Assembly: GCF_002261475.1 (NCBI RefSeq)
Contig: NZ_NEVN01000005.1
Span: forward strand, 62,001 to 126,000
Source of the DNA: Bordetella genomosp. 5
GTDB taxonomy: Bacteria; Pseudomonadota; Gammaproteobacteria; Burkholderiales; Burkholderiaceae_B
Length of the DNA: 64,000 bases
Direction: 5' to 3'
A program made the position numbers and the translations under genes. Positions 1 to 9,157 of the stretch are shown one piece after another; positions within the stretch are counted from its first letter, which is position 1; each line of letters begins with the position of its first letter. A model generated the notes under the pieces. The model did no database searches, was not told the DNA's origin, and saw only the letters and a list, made by a program, of their open reading frames with translations.

Positions 1-894
1 ACCATTCACAACATGGTCACCTGGATGGTCGGTGAATGGGCCAAGCCCGAGGTCCGGGCGCATTGGGGCCCGCTGCTGGCGAGCGGCGAGAAGCTCGCCT
101 CCTACTGTCTCACCGAACCGGGCGCGGGCTCGGATGCGGGCTCGCTCTCGACCCGCGCCGAACGCGATGGCGACAGCTACGTGCTCAACGGCGCCAAGGC
201 GTTCATCTCGGGCGGGGGCGACACCGATCTGCTGCTCGTGATGGCGCGCACCGGCGGCGCGGGCGCGGGCGGGATCAGCGCCTTCGCGGTGCCGGCCGAC
301 AGCGCCGGCATCACGTACGGCCGCAAGGAAGAAAAGATGGGCTGGAACAGCCAGTCCACCCGGCCCATCACCTTCGAGAACGTGCGCGTGCCGGCCGACC
401 ACCTGCTGGGCCAGGAAGGCGAGGGCTTCAAGTTCGCCATGAAAGGCCTGGACGGCGGCCGCATCAACATCGGCACCTGCTCGGTGGGCGCCGCGCAGGG
501 CGCGCTCGATGCCGCGCGCCGCTACATGGACGAGCGGCGCCAGTTCAATCGCAAGCTCTCCGAGTTCCAGGCGCTGCAGTTCAAGCTGGCCGACATGGCG
601 ACGCATCTCGTGGCGGCGCGCCAGATGGTGCGGCTGGCGGCGTGCAAGCTCGACGCGGGCTCGCCCGACGCGGGCACCTACTGCGCGATGGCCAAGCGCT
701 TCGCCACGGACATGGGGTTTCAGATCTGCCTCGACGCCCAGCAGATACACGGCGGCTATGGGTATTTGCGGGACTACCCGCTGGAGCGCCTTGTGCGCGA
801 TACTCGTGTCCATCAGATACTCGAGGGCACCAACGAGATCATGCGAGTGATCGTTGCGCGTCAGTTGTTGGAGAAAGGAGCAGATATACGATGA
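1..894 (+). CDS. acyl-CoA dehydrogenase, C-terminal part (probable isobutyryl-CoA dehydrogenase); 5' end outside window
   Basis: The frame is open from base 1, so the gene begins upstream and 297 residues are visible. It is an FAD-dependent acyl-CoA dehydrogenase that oxidises a short acyl-CoA to the 2-enoyl-CoA. The middle domain shows YCLTEPGAGSDAGS, and the C-terminal helical domain ends with QIHGGYGYLRDYPLERLVRD and the active-site stretch HQILEGTNEIMR, whose Glu (about residue 275 of the visible part) is the expected catalytic base. The stop codon overlaps the next start (ATGA). With a 3-hydroxyisobutyryl-CoA hydrolase and mmsB following, isobutyryl-CoA from valine is the likeliest substrate. 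That substrate is inferred from context. Confidence 0.9.
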   Translation, partial: TIHNMVTWMVGEWAKPEVRAHWGPLLASGEKLASYCLTEPGAGSDAGSLSTRAERDGDSYVLNGAKAFISGGGDTDLLLVMARTGGAGAGGISAFAVPADSAGITYGRKEEKMGWNSQSTRPITFENVRVPADHLLGQEGEGFKFAMKGLDGGRINIGTCSVGAAQGALDAARRYMDERRQFNRKLSEFQALQFKLADMATHLVAARQMVRLAACKLDAGSPDAGTYCAMAKRFATDMGFQICLDAQQIHGGYGYLRDYPLERLVRDTRVHQILEGTNEIMRVIVARQLLEKGADIR

Positions 895-2069
895 CTTCCC
901 CTGTGTTGTTCGAAGAACGGATCGCCGATAACGGCTCGCGCATCGGCGTGGCCACCCTCAATGCCCCGCAGACGCTCAATGGCCTGTCGCTCGAGATGGT
1001 CGACCTGCTCGATGAGCGCCTGCAACGCTGGGCGGTGGATCCGGCCGTGGCGCTGGTGATTCTGCAAGGGGCGGGCGACCGCGCCTTCTGCGCCGGTGGC
1101 GATCTGCAAGGGCTGTATCGCAGCATGAAAGAGCATCAGGGCGAGGGGCCCTGGGCCAATGCCTACGCCCGCAGGTTCTTCGAGCACGAGTACCGCCTCG
1201 ACTATCGCATTCACGCGTTTCCCAAGCCCATCCTGTGCTGGGGCAGCGGCATCGTGATGGGCGGCGGCATGGGGCTGATGATGGGGGCGAGCCATCGCGT
1301 GGTCAGCGAGACCACGCGCATGGCCATGCCCGAGATCACGATCGGCCTGTTTCCGGACGTGGGGGGCAGCTGGCTGCTCAACCGCATGCCCGGCCGCACC
1401 GGCCTGTTCCTGGCGCTGACCGGCGCCAACCTGAATGGCTCCGACGCGTTCTATGCCGGCATGGCGGATTTCCGCCTCGATACGGCGCGCTGGGACGATT
1501 TCAACGAGGCCCTGCTGCACGAGCCCTGGGCGGCCCAGCCGGGCGGCCCGGGCACGGGCAATATCGCGCCGCGTTCGATCAACGACGGCCTGCTGCGCCA
1601 GGTCTTGCTGGCGCATGAGCCGTCCGCGCCGCTCGAGCCGGGTCCGCTGCGTCACAACGCGTTCCTGGTCAACAGCGTGGCCGGCAGCAATCGCCTCGAA
1701 GAAGTGTATGAAGAGATCGCCGAGCTGAAGGATCACGCCGATCCCTGGCTGGCGCGCGCCGCCCAGACCATGCTGGCCGGCTCGCCCGGCTCGGCGCGCC
1801 TGGCGTTCGCGCTGCAGAACCGCCTGCGTCTGCGCTCGCTCGAGGACGTGTTCCGCGCGGAATACGTGGCCGCGCTCGTCGCGACCTCTTACGGCGACTT
1901 CCAGGAAGGCATCCGCGCGCTGCTGATCGACAAGGACAAGCGCCCGCGCTGGCATCCGGCCACGCTCGAAGACGCGACCGATGCCTGGGTGCAGCAGTTC
2001 TTCGTCGAGCCCTGGCCCGAAGGCACGGAGCATCCGCTCGAAGACCTCGGCCGCGCGGAGCTCGGCTGA
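891..2069 (+). CDS. 3-hydroxyisobutyryl-CoA hydrolase (enoyl-CoA hydratase/isomerase superfamily)
   Basis: A 392-residue crotonase-fold protein, the length typical of HIBYL-CoA hydrolases, which are longer than ordinary enoyl-CoA hydratases. Visible motifs are AFCAGGDLQGLY (first oxyanion-hole segment), GIVMGGGMGLMMGASHRVV (second) and MPEITIGLFPDVGGSWLLNR, characteristic of the hydrolase subgroup. The start ATG at 891 overlaps the previous stop and has a purine-rich ribosome site (GAGAAAGGAG) just upstream, so translational coupling is likely. It would cleave 3-hydroxyisobutyryl-CoA to 3-hydroxyisobutyrate, the substrate of the next gene. A plain enoyl-CoA hydratase is the alternative but fits the length less well. 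Confidence 0.9.
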   Translation: MTSPVLFEERIADNGSRIGVATLNAPQTLNGLSLEMVDLLDERLQRWAVDPAVALVILQGAGDRAFCAGGDLQGLYRSMKEHQGEGPWANAYARRFFEHEYRLDYRIHAFPKPILCWGSGIVMGGGMGLMMGASHRVVSETTRMAMPEITIGLFPDVGGSWLLNRMPGRTGLFLALTGANLNGSDAFYAGMADFRLDTARWDDFNEALLHEPWAAQPGGPGTGNIAPRSINDGLLRQVLLAHEPSAPLEPGPLRHNAFLVNSVAGSNRLEEVYEEIAELKDHADPWLARAAQTMLAGSPGSARLAFALQNRLRLRSLEDVFRAEYVAALVATSYGDFQEGIRALLIDKDKRPRWHPATLEDATDAWVQQFFVEPWPEGTEHPLEDLGRAELG

Positions 2070-2150
2070 CGGGCGCCATCCGCGCGACAGCGCGCAAAAC
2101 ATAAAAAGCGCGGCGCATCCGTGCCGGCGCACCACTTGGAGACGAGCATC

Positions 2151-3044
2151 ATGAGCAGTATTGCATTCATCGGGCTGGGCAACATGGGGGCGCCGATGGC
2201 CTTGAACCTGCTGAAGGCGGGCCACGCGGTCACGGTATTCGACCTGGTGCCCGCCGCGGTCAAGACGCTGACCGACGCCGGGGCGCGCGCCGCCGCGTCG
2301 GCCGATGCCGCCGTGGCCGGTGTGGAAGTCGTGATCACCATGCTTCCGGCCAGCCGCCATGTCGAAGGGCTCTACCTCGAACACGATCTGCTCGGCAAGA
2401 TCGCCACCGGCACGCTGGTCATCGACTGCAGCACGATCGCGCCGGACGCCGCCCGCAAGGTGGCCGCGGCGGCCGAGGCGCGTGGCATTCCGATGATCGA
2501 CGCCCCGGTATCGGGCGGCACCGGCGGCGCGGCCGCCGGCACGCTGACCTTCATCGTGGGCGGCCCCGAGCCGGCGCTGGCGCGGGCGCGGCCCGTGCTC
2601 GAGAACATGGGCAAGAACATCTTTCACGCCGGTGCCGCCGGCGCCGGGCAGGTCGCCAAGATCTGCAACAACATGCTGCTCGGCATCCTGATGGCAGGCA
2701 CGTCCGAGGCGCTGGCGCTGGGCGTGGCCAATGGCCTCGACCCGAAGGTGCTGTCGGACATCATCGCCAAGAGCTCGGGCCGCAACTGGGCCACCGAGCT
2801 CTACAACCCCTGGCCGGGCGTGATGGAACACGCGCCCGCATCCAAGGGCTACGCCGGCGGTTTCGGCGTGGACCTGATGCTCAAGGACCTTGGGCTGGCC
2901 GCCGAGGCCGCGCTCGACAGCCGGGCGTCGATCCCGCTGGGCGAGCTGGCGCGCAACCTGTATGCGCTGCACAGCAAGGGCGGCAGCGGCCGCCTCGACT
3001 TCTCCAGCATCGTCAACCTCTACGCCGACGACGCGTCGCGTTGA
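2151..3044 (+). CDS. mmsB: 3-hydroxyisobutyrate dehydrogenase
   Basis: A 297-residue NAD-dependent dehydrogenase that oxidises 3-hydroxyisobutyrate to methylmalonate semialdehyde in valine degradation. The N-terminus has the dinucleotide-binding signature IAFIGLGNMGAPMALNLLKAGH. The substrate motif DAPVSGGTGGAAAGTL and the catalytic lysine in GAGQVAKICNNM are present. I chose ATG 2151 over an in-frame GTG at 2121 because it puts the Rossmann motif at the very N-terminus and is preceded by TTGGAGACGAG. It lies 81 bp after the hydrolase gene and probably shares its transcript. The usual partner mmsA (semialdehyde dehydrogenase) is not in the window. Confidence 0.93.
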   Translation: MSSIAFIGLGNMGAPMALNLLKAGHAVTVFDLVPAAVKTLTDAGARAAASADAAVAGVEVVITMLPASRHVEGLYLEHDLLGKIATGTLVIDCSTIAPDAARKVAAAAEARGIPMIDAPVSGGTGGAAAGTLTFIVGGPEPALARARPVLENMGKNIFHAGAAGAGQVAKICNNMLLGILMAGTSEALALGVANGLDPKVLSDIIAKSSGRNWATELYNPWPGVMEHAPASKGYAGGFGVDLMLKDLGLAAEAALDSRASIPLGELARNLYALHSKGGSGRLDFSSIVNLYADDASR

Positions 3045-3137
3045 GCGCCTGCGCCGCGGCTCCGGGGCGCCCGGGCCGCGGGCGGGTCACCGCCGCGCGC
3101 CGGCCGCGCCCGGCCCGGCACCCATCACACGGCTTCC

Positions 3138-3575
3138 ATGACTTCCGCTGAATCCCACGACGAGGTCCGCGCACGCGTGCAGGCCAGCTTCGACCGCCAG
3201 AGCATCATGCATCTGATCGGCGCACGGCTGGGCGACGTGACGCCCGGACAGGTCACGATCGAGCTGCCTTACCGGGCCGACCTCTGCCAGCAGAATGGTT
3301 ATCTGCACGCGGGCATTTCCACCACCATCGCGGACAGCGCCGGCGGCTACGCGGCCTACAGCCTGTTTGCGCCGGGCGAGGACGTGCTGAGCTCGGAGTT
3401 CAAGATGAACTTCCTGGCGCCCGCGGGCGGCGAGCGTTTCGTGGCGCAGGGCCGCGTGCTCAAGGAAGGCAGGCGCCTGCAGGTCTGCCAGGTCGAGATG
3501 CACGCCTGGCGCGGCGCCGAGGCCACGCTGTGCCTGGTCGGCCTGCTGACCACGGTGCGCGTGACGCCGCGCTGA
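3138..3575 (+). CDS. PaaI-family hotdog thioesterase
   Basis: A 145-residue single hotdog-fold protein. It carries the family pattern around the active site, CQQNGYLHAGISTTIADSAGGYAAY, with LHAG where many members have LHGG, followed by an SSEFKMNFLAPAGGERF strand. Such enzymes hydrolyse acyl- or phenylacetyl-CoA thioesters and often act as housekeeping CoA-releasing enzymes. It follows the valine-degradation genes on the same strand, so a role in releasing stalled acyl-CoA intermediates is plausible. The true substrate cannot be read from the sequence. Confidence 0.85.
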   Translation: MTSAESHDEVRARVQASFDRQSIMHLIGARLGDVTPGQVTIELPYRADLCQQNGYLHAGISTTIADSAGGYAAYSLFAPGEDVLSSEFKMNFLAPAGGERFVAQGRVLKEGRRLQVCQVEMHAWRGAEATLCLVGLLTTVRVTPR

Positions 3576-3645
3576 GCATGGCGGCGCGCCGGCACCGCTC
3601 TTATACTCCGGACGCAGCCGCCGTGGCTGTCTGAAGGGGCTGGGC

Positions 3646-4335
3646 ATGCCGCCACCCGATCATCACCGAATCAATCGCGCGGGCTGGCTGCGCGCGGCCG
3701 TGCTGGGTGCCAACGATGGTATCGTGTCCACGGCGAGCCTGATCGCTGGCGTCGCGGCGGCCCAGGCCAGCCATGAAGCCATTCTCACCTCGGGCGTGGC
3801 CGCGCTGGTGGCCGGTGCGCTGTCGATGGCCGCCGGGGAATACGTGTCGGTGCAATCGCAGCTCGACATCGAAGAGGCCGACCTGCGCATCGAGAGCGCG
3901 GCCCTGAAAGCAAATTCCGGCGAGGAGCTCGACGAGCTCGCGTTGATCTACATGAAGCGTGGCGTGGCGCCGGATGTGGCGCGCACGGTGGCGCGGCAAC
4001 TGACCGCGCACGATGCGCTGGGCGCGCATGCCCGTGACGAGCTGGGCATCTCGCCGCATAACCGCGCGCGGCCGGTCCAGGCGGCGCTGGCCTCGGCGTG
4101 CTCGTTCGCGTCGGGGGCGGCCTTGCCGCTCTTGCTGTCGGTGCTGGCACCGCTCAGCGTGCTGATCCCGGTGGTGATGGTGGGATCGGTGATCGGTCTG
4201 GGCGCGCTGGGCGCGATCGCGGCGCGGACCGGCGGCGCGCCCATGGGGCGCGCGGCGTTGCGGGTGACCGTGCTGGGCGCGCTGGCCATCGCGCTGACGG
4301 CCGGCGTGGGCGCGCTGTTCGACGTGTCGGTGTAG
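3646..4335 (+). CDS. VIT1/CCC1-family (iron/manganese) transporter-like membrane protein
   Basis: A 229-residue membrane protein of the vacuolar iron transporter family. The first helix region contains the family hallmark WLRAAVLGANDGIVSTASLIAGVAAA, followed by a second helix ending in AAGEYVSVQSQLDIEEADL. A cytoplasmic helical segment of about 75 residues then leads to two or three C-terminal hydrophobic helices. This matches the five-helix layout of VIT/CCC1 proteins, which move Fe(II) or Mn(II) out of the cytoplasm. No metal-responsive site was recognised upstream. A hairpin lies just after the stop. Confidence 0.88.
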   Translation: MPPPDHHRINRAGWLRAAVLGANDGIVSTASLIAGVAAAQASHEAILTSGVAALVAGALSMAAGEYVSVQSQLDIEEADLRIESAALKANSGEELDELALIYMKRGVAPDVARTVARQLTAHDALGAHARDELGISPHNRARPVQAALASACSFASGAALPLLLSVLAPLSVLIPVVMVGSVIGLGALGAIAARTGGAPMGRAALRVTVLGALAIALTAGVGALFDVSV

Positions 4336-4352
4336 CGCGGGCTCAGGCGCGG

Positions 4353-4380
4353 ACGGCCGGCCCGCATTCAGGCCGGCCGT
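4353..4380. terminator. hairpin between convergent genes
   Basis: Perfect 10-bp inverted repeat ACGGCCGGCC / GGCCGGCCGT with an 8-nt loop, between the VIT1-like gene and the oppositely transcribed ygfZ. There is no clear T-tract on either side, so it is a hairpin with probable, not certain, terminator function. Confidence 0.5.
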
Positions 4381-4389
4381 GTGCCTGTG

Positions 4390-5397
4390 TCAGGACGCGT
4401 CCGGCTCGATCGGATAGGGCAGCGCGGCCACGGTGATCGCCGGGCCGTCGGGGGCGCCCAGATGCAGGGCGCCGGCGGGCAGGCTGGCCAGCGTGGTTTC
4501 GAACAGCACCGCGACATGCCGGCCCAGCGCCGCCGCGTCGACCACGCGGCCGCAGGGTTCGTTGGGCTGGGTGGCATCGTACACATCGGTGCCGGCGGCC
4601 ACGGGGCCGCCGTCGGCCAGCGTGCCATAGGCCATGCGGCGCTTGACCGTGCCGCGGTAATGGCTGCGCGCCACCACTTCCTGGCCGGGATAACAGCCCT
4701 TGCGGAAGTTCACGCCACCGATCAGATCCAGGTTGACCGTCTGGGGGATGAAGACATCCTGCGTGGCCTGGGCGATCCAGGGCAGGCCGGCCGCGAGGTC
4801 GGCGGCGCGCCAGCTGTCTTCGTCGGTGCGGCCGAGCAGGGCGGCCAGCGCGGCGCCGTGGCTGTCGAACTGCGGGGCGGTGGCGATCCACCACCAGCGG
4901 CGCTGGGTGTCGGCCGACGGGGCACCGATCCAGGTGCCGCTGGGCAGCTCGGCGCGTTGCCACGGCACATGCGGCAGATCTCCGCCCGCGGCCGCCGCCA
5001 GGGCCTCGACCTGCGCCGGCGCGGCGGTGACGCCGCCGGCCTGCAGATCGGCGCTGGAGAGCTTGGCCTTGGCCCGCAGCACGAACATGCCCAGGCGCTT
5101 GATGAGCGCATCGGCCAGATCGTCGCGCACCAGCGCGTGGAGCTGCGGACCCTCGGGGTCGTCGGTCTGGGTGGCGCGCCACGCCACCATGGTGGCGAGC
5201 AGACGGCCCTTGGCGGTGCAGTACCCGGCCAGCGCGGCGGCCTCGGGCTTGAGCCCGGTGATGTCCTGCGTGACCTGGCCGTGCAGGAAGGCGAGCGCGT
5301 CGCTGCCCGCGGCGGTGATCACGCGGAAGCCGGCGAGCGGCGCGCAGGTGGGCGAACCTTCGCGCGCGGGGGGAATCGAATCGAAGAATGCGTGCAT
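4390..5397 (-). CDS. ygfZ: YgfZ/GcvT-domain folate-binding Fe-S cluster repair protein
   Basis: A 335-residue member of the YgfZ/COG0354 family, related to the T-protein of the glycine cleavage system. The diagnostic motif [12 protein letters not shown] at residues 233-244 contains the conserved cysteine (Cys235) implicated in function. The N-terminal GcvT-like half has [10 protein letters not shown]. In E. coli the protein uses tetrahydrofolate to help maintain some Fe-S enzymes, including tRNA-modifying MiaB. It is divergent from mltG, an arrangement I recall from other beta-proteobacteria. Confidence 0.9.
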   Translation of the reverse strand: MHAFFDSIPPAREGSPTCAPLAGFRVITAAGSDALAFLHGQVTQDITGLKPEAAALAGYCTAKGRLLATMVAWRATQTDDPEGPQLHALVRDDLADALIKRLGMFVLRAKAKLSSADLQAGGVTAAPAQVEALAAAAGGDLPHVPWQRAELPSGTWIGAPSADTQRRWWWIATAPQFDSHGAALAALLGRTDEDSWRAADLAAGLPWIAQATQDVFIPQTVNLDLIGGVNFRKGCYPGQEVVARSHYRGTVKRRMAYGTLADGGPVAAGTDVYDATQPNEPCGRVVDAAALGRHVAVLFETTLASLPAGALHLGAPDGPAITVAALPYPIEPDAS

Positions 5398-5552
5398 GGA
5401 CGGAAGGCGCCGGTTTGACCCGCGCCCCAGAGTGGTTGCGACTGCTGTTCATGATACCCGCCACGGCGGGCGCGGCGTCGCAAGTCCGTGTCACCAACAG
5501 GGACGGATGACACGGCGGCGTCGCGTCCGATCCATTACACTCTCGCTCACTT

Positions 5553-6572
5553 ATGATGAAACGCTTCCGCTTTTTCGTTCTGCTGACGTTGTTGCTGGCC
5601 GTTCTGGCGGGCGCCATCGCCGCAGGCGGGGCCTGGTATTGGATGCACCGGCCCATGCACCTGGCCGCCGACCGCGTCGACTTCGTGGTCGATCCGGGCG
5701 CCAGCCCGCGCGTGATCGCCCGCACCCTGAATTCGGCCGGGGTGCCCGTCTGGGAGCCCGGTTTTGTCTGGATGGCGCGCCTGTCCGAGCAGGACAAGCT
5801 GATCAAGGCCGGCGGTTATCAGGCCATCAACGGCGATACCCCCTGGCTGCTGCTGCAGCGCATGGCGCGCGGCGATATGTCGCAGCGCACGCTGACGCTG
5901 CTCGAGGGCTGGAACTTCCGTCAGATCCGGGCCGCGCTGGCCGCGCACCCCGACATCAAACAGACGCTCGAGGGCGTGAGCGACGAAGCGCTGATGGAGC
6001 GCCTCGGGTCCGATATCAAACATCCCGAGGGCATGTTCTTCCCGGACACCTATGTCTTCACGCCGGGCAGCACCGATTACGACATCCTGCGCCGGGCCTA
6101 CCACGAAGGGCAGCGGGTGCTGGCCGATATCTGGGCCCAGCGTGCGCCCGATCTGCCGCTGGCCACGCCCTACGAGGCGCTCATCATGGCGTCCATCGTC
6201 GAGAAAGAAACCGGCCATGGCCCGGAGCGCGCGCGCGTCTCGGGCGTGTTCGCCAACCGGCTGCGCCTGGGCATGCTGCTGCAGACCGATCCCACCGTGA
6301 TCTACGGCATGGGCGAGGCGTACCAGGGCCGCATCCGCAAGCGCGATCTGCAGACCGACACGCCCTGGAATACCTACACGCGTCCGGGCCTGCCGCCCAC
6401 GCCGATCGCGGCGTCGGGCCGGGCCGCGCTGCTGGCGGCGGTGCAGCCCGAAAAACACAAGTTCATCTTTTTCGTGTCGCGCGGCAACGGCACCAGCGAG
6501 TTCTCGGTGAGTCTGGCCGAGCACAACCGCAACGTCGCCCGCTACATCCTGGGACAAGGGCAGAATCAATGA
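5553..6572 (+). CDS. mltG: endolytic murein transglycosylase MltG (YceG-like)
   Basis: A 339-residue inner-membrane lytic transglycosylase that cuts nascent glycan strands. Residues 1-30 form a single N-terminal membrane anchor. The LysM-like region precedes the catalytic domain, which contains [19 protein letters not shown] with the expected catalytic Glu at residue 217, and [23 protein letters not shown] codons at 5553 and 5556 are both possible; neither has a good ribosome site. It starts the mltG-tmk-holB run and overlaps tmk by 4 bp. Confidence 0.93.
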   Translation: MMKRFRFFVLLTLLLAVLAGAIAAGGAWYWMHRPMHLAADRVDFVVDPGASPRVIARTLNSAGVPVWEPGFVWMARLSEQDKLIKAGGYQAINGDTPWLLLQRMARGDMSQRTLTLLEGWNFRQIRAALAAHPDIKQTLEGVSDEALMERLGSDIKHPEGMFFPDTYVFTPGSTDYDILRRAYHEGQRVLADIWAQRAPDLPLATPYEALIMASIVEKETGHGPERARVSGVFANRLRLGMLLQTDPTVIYGMGEAYQGRIRKRDLQTDTPWNTYTRPGLPPTPIAASGRAALLAAVQPEKHKFIFFVSRGNGTSEFSVSLAEHNRNVARYILGQGQNQ

Positions 6573-7216
6573 CCCAACGAGGACGCTTCATCACGCTCGA
6601 AGGCGTCGATGGCGCCGGCAAGAGCACGCACATCGCGTGGCTGGTCGAGACCCTGCGTGCGCGCGGCCTGGAGGTCGTGTCCACGCGCGAGCCCGGCGGC
6701 ACGCCGCTGGGCGAAAAGCTGCGCGAGCTGGTGCTCAACGAGCCCATGGGCCTGGACACCGAAACCCTGCTCATGTTCGCGGCCCGTACCGAACATCTGC
6801 GCCAGGTGATCGCGCCGGCCCTGGCGCGCGGCGCCTGGGTGGTGTGCGATCGCTATACCGACGCGACCTACGCCTATCAGGGCGGCGGCCGCGAACTCGG
6901 CGCGGCGCGCATCGCCGTGCTCGAACAATGGATGCAACCGCCGCTCGCGCCGGACCGCACCTGGCTGTTCGATGTGCCGCTCGAGGTCGCGCGTGCCCGC
7001 ATGACGGCCGCGCGCACGCCGGACCGTTTCGAACGCGAGCAGCAGGCGTTCTTCGAGCGCACCCGTGCAGCCTATCGGGCGCGCGCGGGCGCCGACGCCG
7101 CCCGCATCCACGTGATCGACGCGAGCCAGTCGCTCGAGCAGGTGCGCGCCGCGCTGGCGGCCGACGTCGAGGCCTTTCTGCGTGAGGCGGGCGTGCCCGC
7201 CGTGTCCGCGGCATGA
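6569..7216 (+). CDS. tmk: thymidylate kinase
   Basis: A 215-residue dTMP kinase that phosphorylates dTMP to dTDP. The P-loop GVDGAGKST lies at residues 12-20, followed by [18 protein letters not shown], the [15 protein letters not shown] dTMP-binding motif (with the conserved DR[YF]) and a LID-type arginine region near AARTPDRFE. The reading frame is open far upstream, but ATG 6569 is right: it overlaps the mltG stop as ATGA and gives the standard N-terminus. The gene in turn overlaps holB by 4 bp. Confidence 0.95.
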   Translation: MTQRGRFITLEGVDGAGKSTHIAWLVETLRARGLEVVSTREPGGTPLGEKLRELVLNEPMGLDTETLLMFAARTEHLRQVIAPALARGAWVVCDRYTDATYAYQGGGRELGAARIAVLEQWMQPPLAPDRTWLFDVPLEVARARMTAARTPDRFEREQQAFFERTRAAYRARAGADAARIHVIDASQSLEQVRAALAADVEAFLREAGVPAVSAA

Positions 7217-8268
7217 GTCTGGCGCAATTCCTTCCGTGGCACGAGGCCACCGCGCGTGCGTGGCTCGGCCATCGTGAACGCTTCGCGCATGCCTGGCTGA
7301 TCCACGGCGCCGCGGGGATCGGCAAGCTCGATTTCGCCGCCGCCGCGGCCGCCAGCCTGCTGTGCGAGTCGCCGCGCGATGGCCTGGCCTGCGGCGCCTG
7401 TATCGCCTGTGGCTGGGTCAAGAGCGGCAACCATCCCGACCTGCGCCGCATCCGGCCCGAGGCCGTGGCGCTCGAGGAGGGCGCGGACGCCGCTCCCGAC
7501 AGCGAGGACGGCGCCGAGGCGGCGCCGACCGGCGCGAGCAAGCGCGCGCCTTCCAAGGAAATCCGGATCGACCAGATCCGGTCGCTGGAGTCGTGGTTCA
7601 ACACCGCGACTCACCGCGGTGGCTATCGCGTGGCCTTGTTGTACCCGGCGCAGGCCCTGAACATCATCTCGGCCAATGCCTTGCTCAAGGTGCTGGAAGA
7701 GCCGCCGCCGAATACGGTGTTTCTGCTGGTGATCGAGGCGCCCGACCGGCTCCTGCCCACGCTCGTGTCACGTTGCCGCCGCCTGCCGCTGGCCGCCCCC
7801 GCGCCCGACGTGGCCCTGGCGTGGCTGCGCGAGCAGGGCGTGCGTCCTGCGGAGGGCTGGCTGGCCGCCGCGGGCGGCGCGCCGCTGGGCGCGCTGCGCC
7901 TGGCGCAGCAGGGCGACAGCCCGGTGCCCGCCTGGCTCACGCAGCTCACCGAGCCGCTGGCCGCCGGGCGACAGCCCGATGTGGGCAGCCTGGCGGAGGC
8001 CGTCGAGAAGCTGCCCGCGGCCGAGTGGCTGGACGCGTTGCAACGCTTCTATACCGATCTGATGCTGGCCGCGAGCGGCGCGCCGGTGCGCTATTTTCCG
8101 GCGCTGGCGGGCGATGTCGGCGCGATCGGCAAGCGCGTGCGCGCGGCCCAGGTGGCCGATGCCGCGCAGTGGCTGACGAAGCAGCGCCGCCTTGCCTCGC
8201 ATCCGCTCAATGCCAAGCTCTTCGCCCACGCGACGCTGCAGCGCGTGGTGCTATCCTGCCAGGGTTGA
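7213..8268 (+). CDS. holB: DNA polymerase III subunit delta'
   Basis: A 351-residue clamp-loader subunit. It has an AAA+ fold with [12 protein letters not shown] in the Walker A position, the zinc-binding cysteine cluster [17 protein letters not shown], the sensor region [19 protein letters not shown] and the SRC motif ([10 protein letters not shown]). An acidic, alanine-rich insertion of about 30 residues follows the zinc module, as in several beta-proteobacterial homologues. The start overlaps tmk (ATGA), so translation is coupled. A terminator-like hairpin follows the stop. Confidence 0.94.
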   Translation: MSLAQFLPWHEATARAWLGHRERFAHAWLIHGAAGIGKLDFAAAAAASLLCESPRDGLACGACIACGWVKSGNHPDLRRIRPEAVALEEGADAAPDSEDGAEAAPTGASKRAPSKEIRIDQIRSLESWFNTATHRGGYRVALLYPAQALNIISANALLKVLEEPPPNTVFLLVIEAPDRLLPTLVSRCRRLPLAAPAPDVALAWLREQGVRPAEGWLAAAGGAPLGALRLAQQGDSPVPAWLTQLTEPLAAGRQPDVGSLAEAVEKLPAAEWLDALQRFYTDLMLAASGAPVRYFPALAGDVGAIGKRVRAAQVADAAQWLTKQRRLASHPLNAKLFAHATLQRVVLSCQG

Positions 8269-8275
8269 GAGACCC

Positions 8276-8304
8276 CGGCCCGGGCGCATTCCGGGCCGAT
8301 TTTT
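8276..8304 (+). terminator. intrinsic terminator after holB
   Basis: Stem CGGCCCGG / CCGGGCCG with a 7-nt loop, followed by ATTTTT. It lies only 10 bp before the start chosen for tatD, so tatD would need either read-through or a start site inside this gap. Confidence 0.7.
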
Positions 8305-8314
8305 GTTGAAGTCC

Positions 8315-9085
8315 ATGTACGTCGATTCGCACTGTCATCTGAATTTTCCCGAGCTCGCCGGCGACCTGCCTGGCGTGCTCGACCGCATGCGCGCCAATCA
8401 GGTCACGCACGCGCTCGTGGTGAGCGTGAACATGCCCGAGTGGCCGGGGCTGATCGAGCTCGTCGAGCCGCACGGCAATCTTTGGGCCTCGGTCGGGGTC
8501 CATCCCGATTACGAAGACACGCCCGATCCCGAGCCCGAGGAGCTGGTGCGCCTCGCGCGGCATCCCAAGGTCGTGGCGATCGGCGAGACGGGCCTCGACT
8601 ACTACCGCCTGAGCGAGCCGCTCGATTGGCAGCGCGCGCGTTTTCGCCGCCACATCCGCGCCGCGCGCGAAACCGGGCTGCCGCTCATCGTCCACACGCG
8701 CTCGTCGGCCGAAGACACGGTCAAGATCCTCAAGGAAGAGGGCGCGGACGAGGTGGGTGGCGTGATGCACTGTTTCACCGAATCCTGGGAGATCGCGCAG
8801 GCCGCGATGGACCTGAACTTTCATATCTCGTTGTCGGGTATCGTCACTTTCAAGAACGCCGCCGTGGTACACGAGGTCGCGACCAACATGCCGCTCGACC
8901 GCCTGCTGATCGAAACGGATTCGCCTTATCTGGCGCCGGTGCCTTACCGGGGCAAGCTCAACGACCCGGCCAAGGTGATCCACGTGGCCGAGAAGATCGC
9001 CGATCTGAAGGGTCTGTCGGTCGCGGAAGTGGCGCAGGCCTCCACCGAGAACTTCTTCAAACTGTTCAGCAAGATCGAGCGCTGA
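8315..9085 (+). CDS. tatD: TatD-family metal-dependent deoxyribonuclease
   Basis: A 256-residue TIM-barrel metallohydrolase of the TatD/YcfH family. All metal-ligand motifs are visible: DSHCHLNF at residues 4-11, GETGLDYY, HTRSSAEDT, MHCFTES and ETDSPYLAPVPYRGK. Members are 3'-5' DNases, and some process D-Tyr-tRNA or quality-control substrates. The start was set at ATG 8315 because the upstream part of the open frame lies across the terminator hairpin and has no family similarity. The position after tmk-holB is conserved in many proteobacteria. Confidence 0.92.
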   Translation: MYVDSHCHLNFPELAGDLPGVLDRMRANQVTHALVVSVNMPEWPGLIELVEPHGNLWASVGVHPDYEDTPDPEPEELVRLARHPKVVAIGETGLDYYRLSEPLDWQRARFRRHIRAARETGLPLIVHTRSSAEDTVKILKEEGADEVGGVMHCFTESWEIAQAAMDLNFHISLSGIVTFKNAAVVHEVATNMPLDRLLIETDSPYLAPVPYRGKLNDPAKVIHVAEKIADLKGLSVAEVAQASTENFFKLFSKIER

Positions 9086-9157
9086 GGGGCCGGCCGCGGG
9101 CCGGCGCCGAATCATGATGGCTGCGGGCGCAACGATCGCGCCCCACGAGGAGGGAGC

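Noticed and set aside
861-2972. Minus-strand open frame of 703 codons over the valine genes
   Set aside because: Low-complexity Arg/His/Gly-rich translation opposite two well-supported genes.
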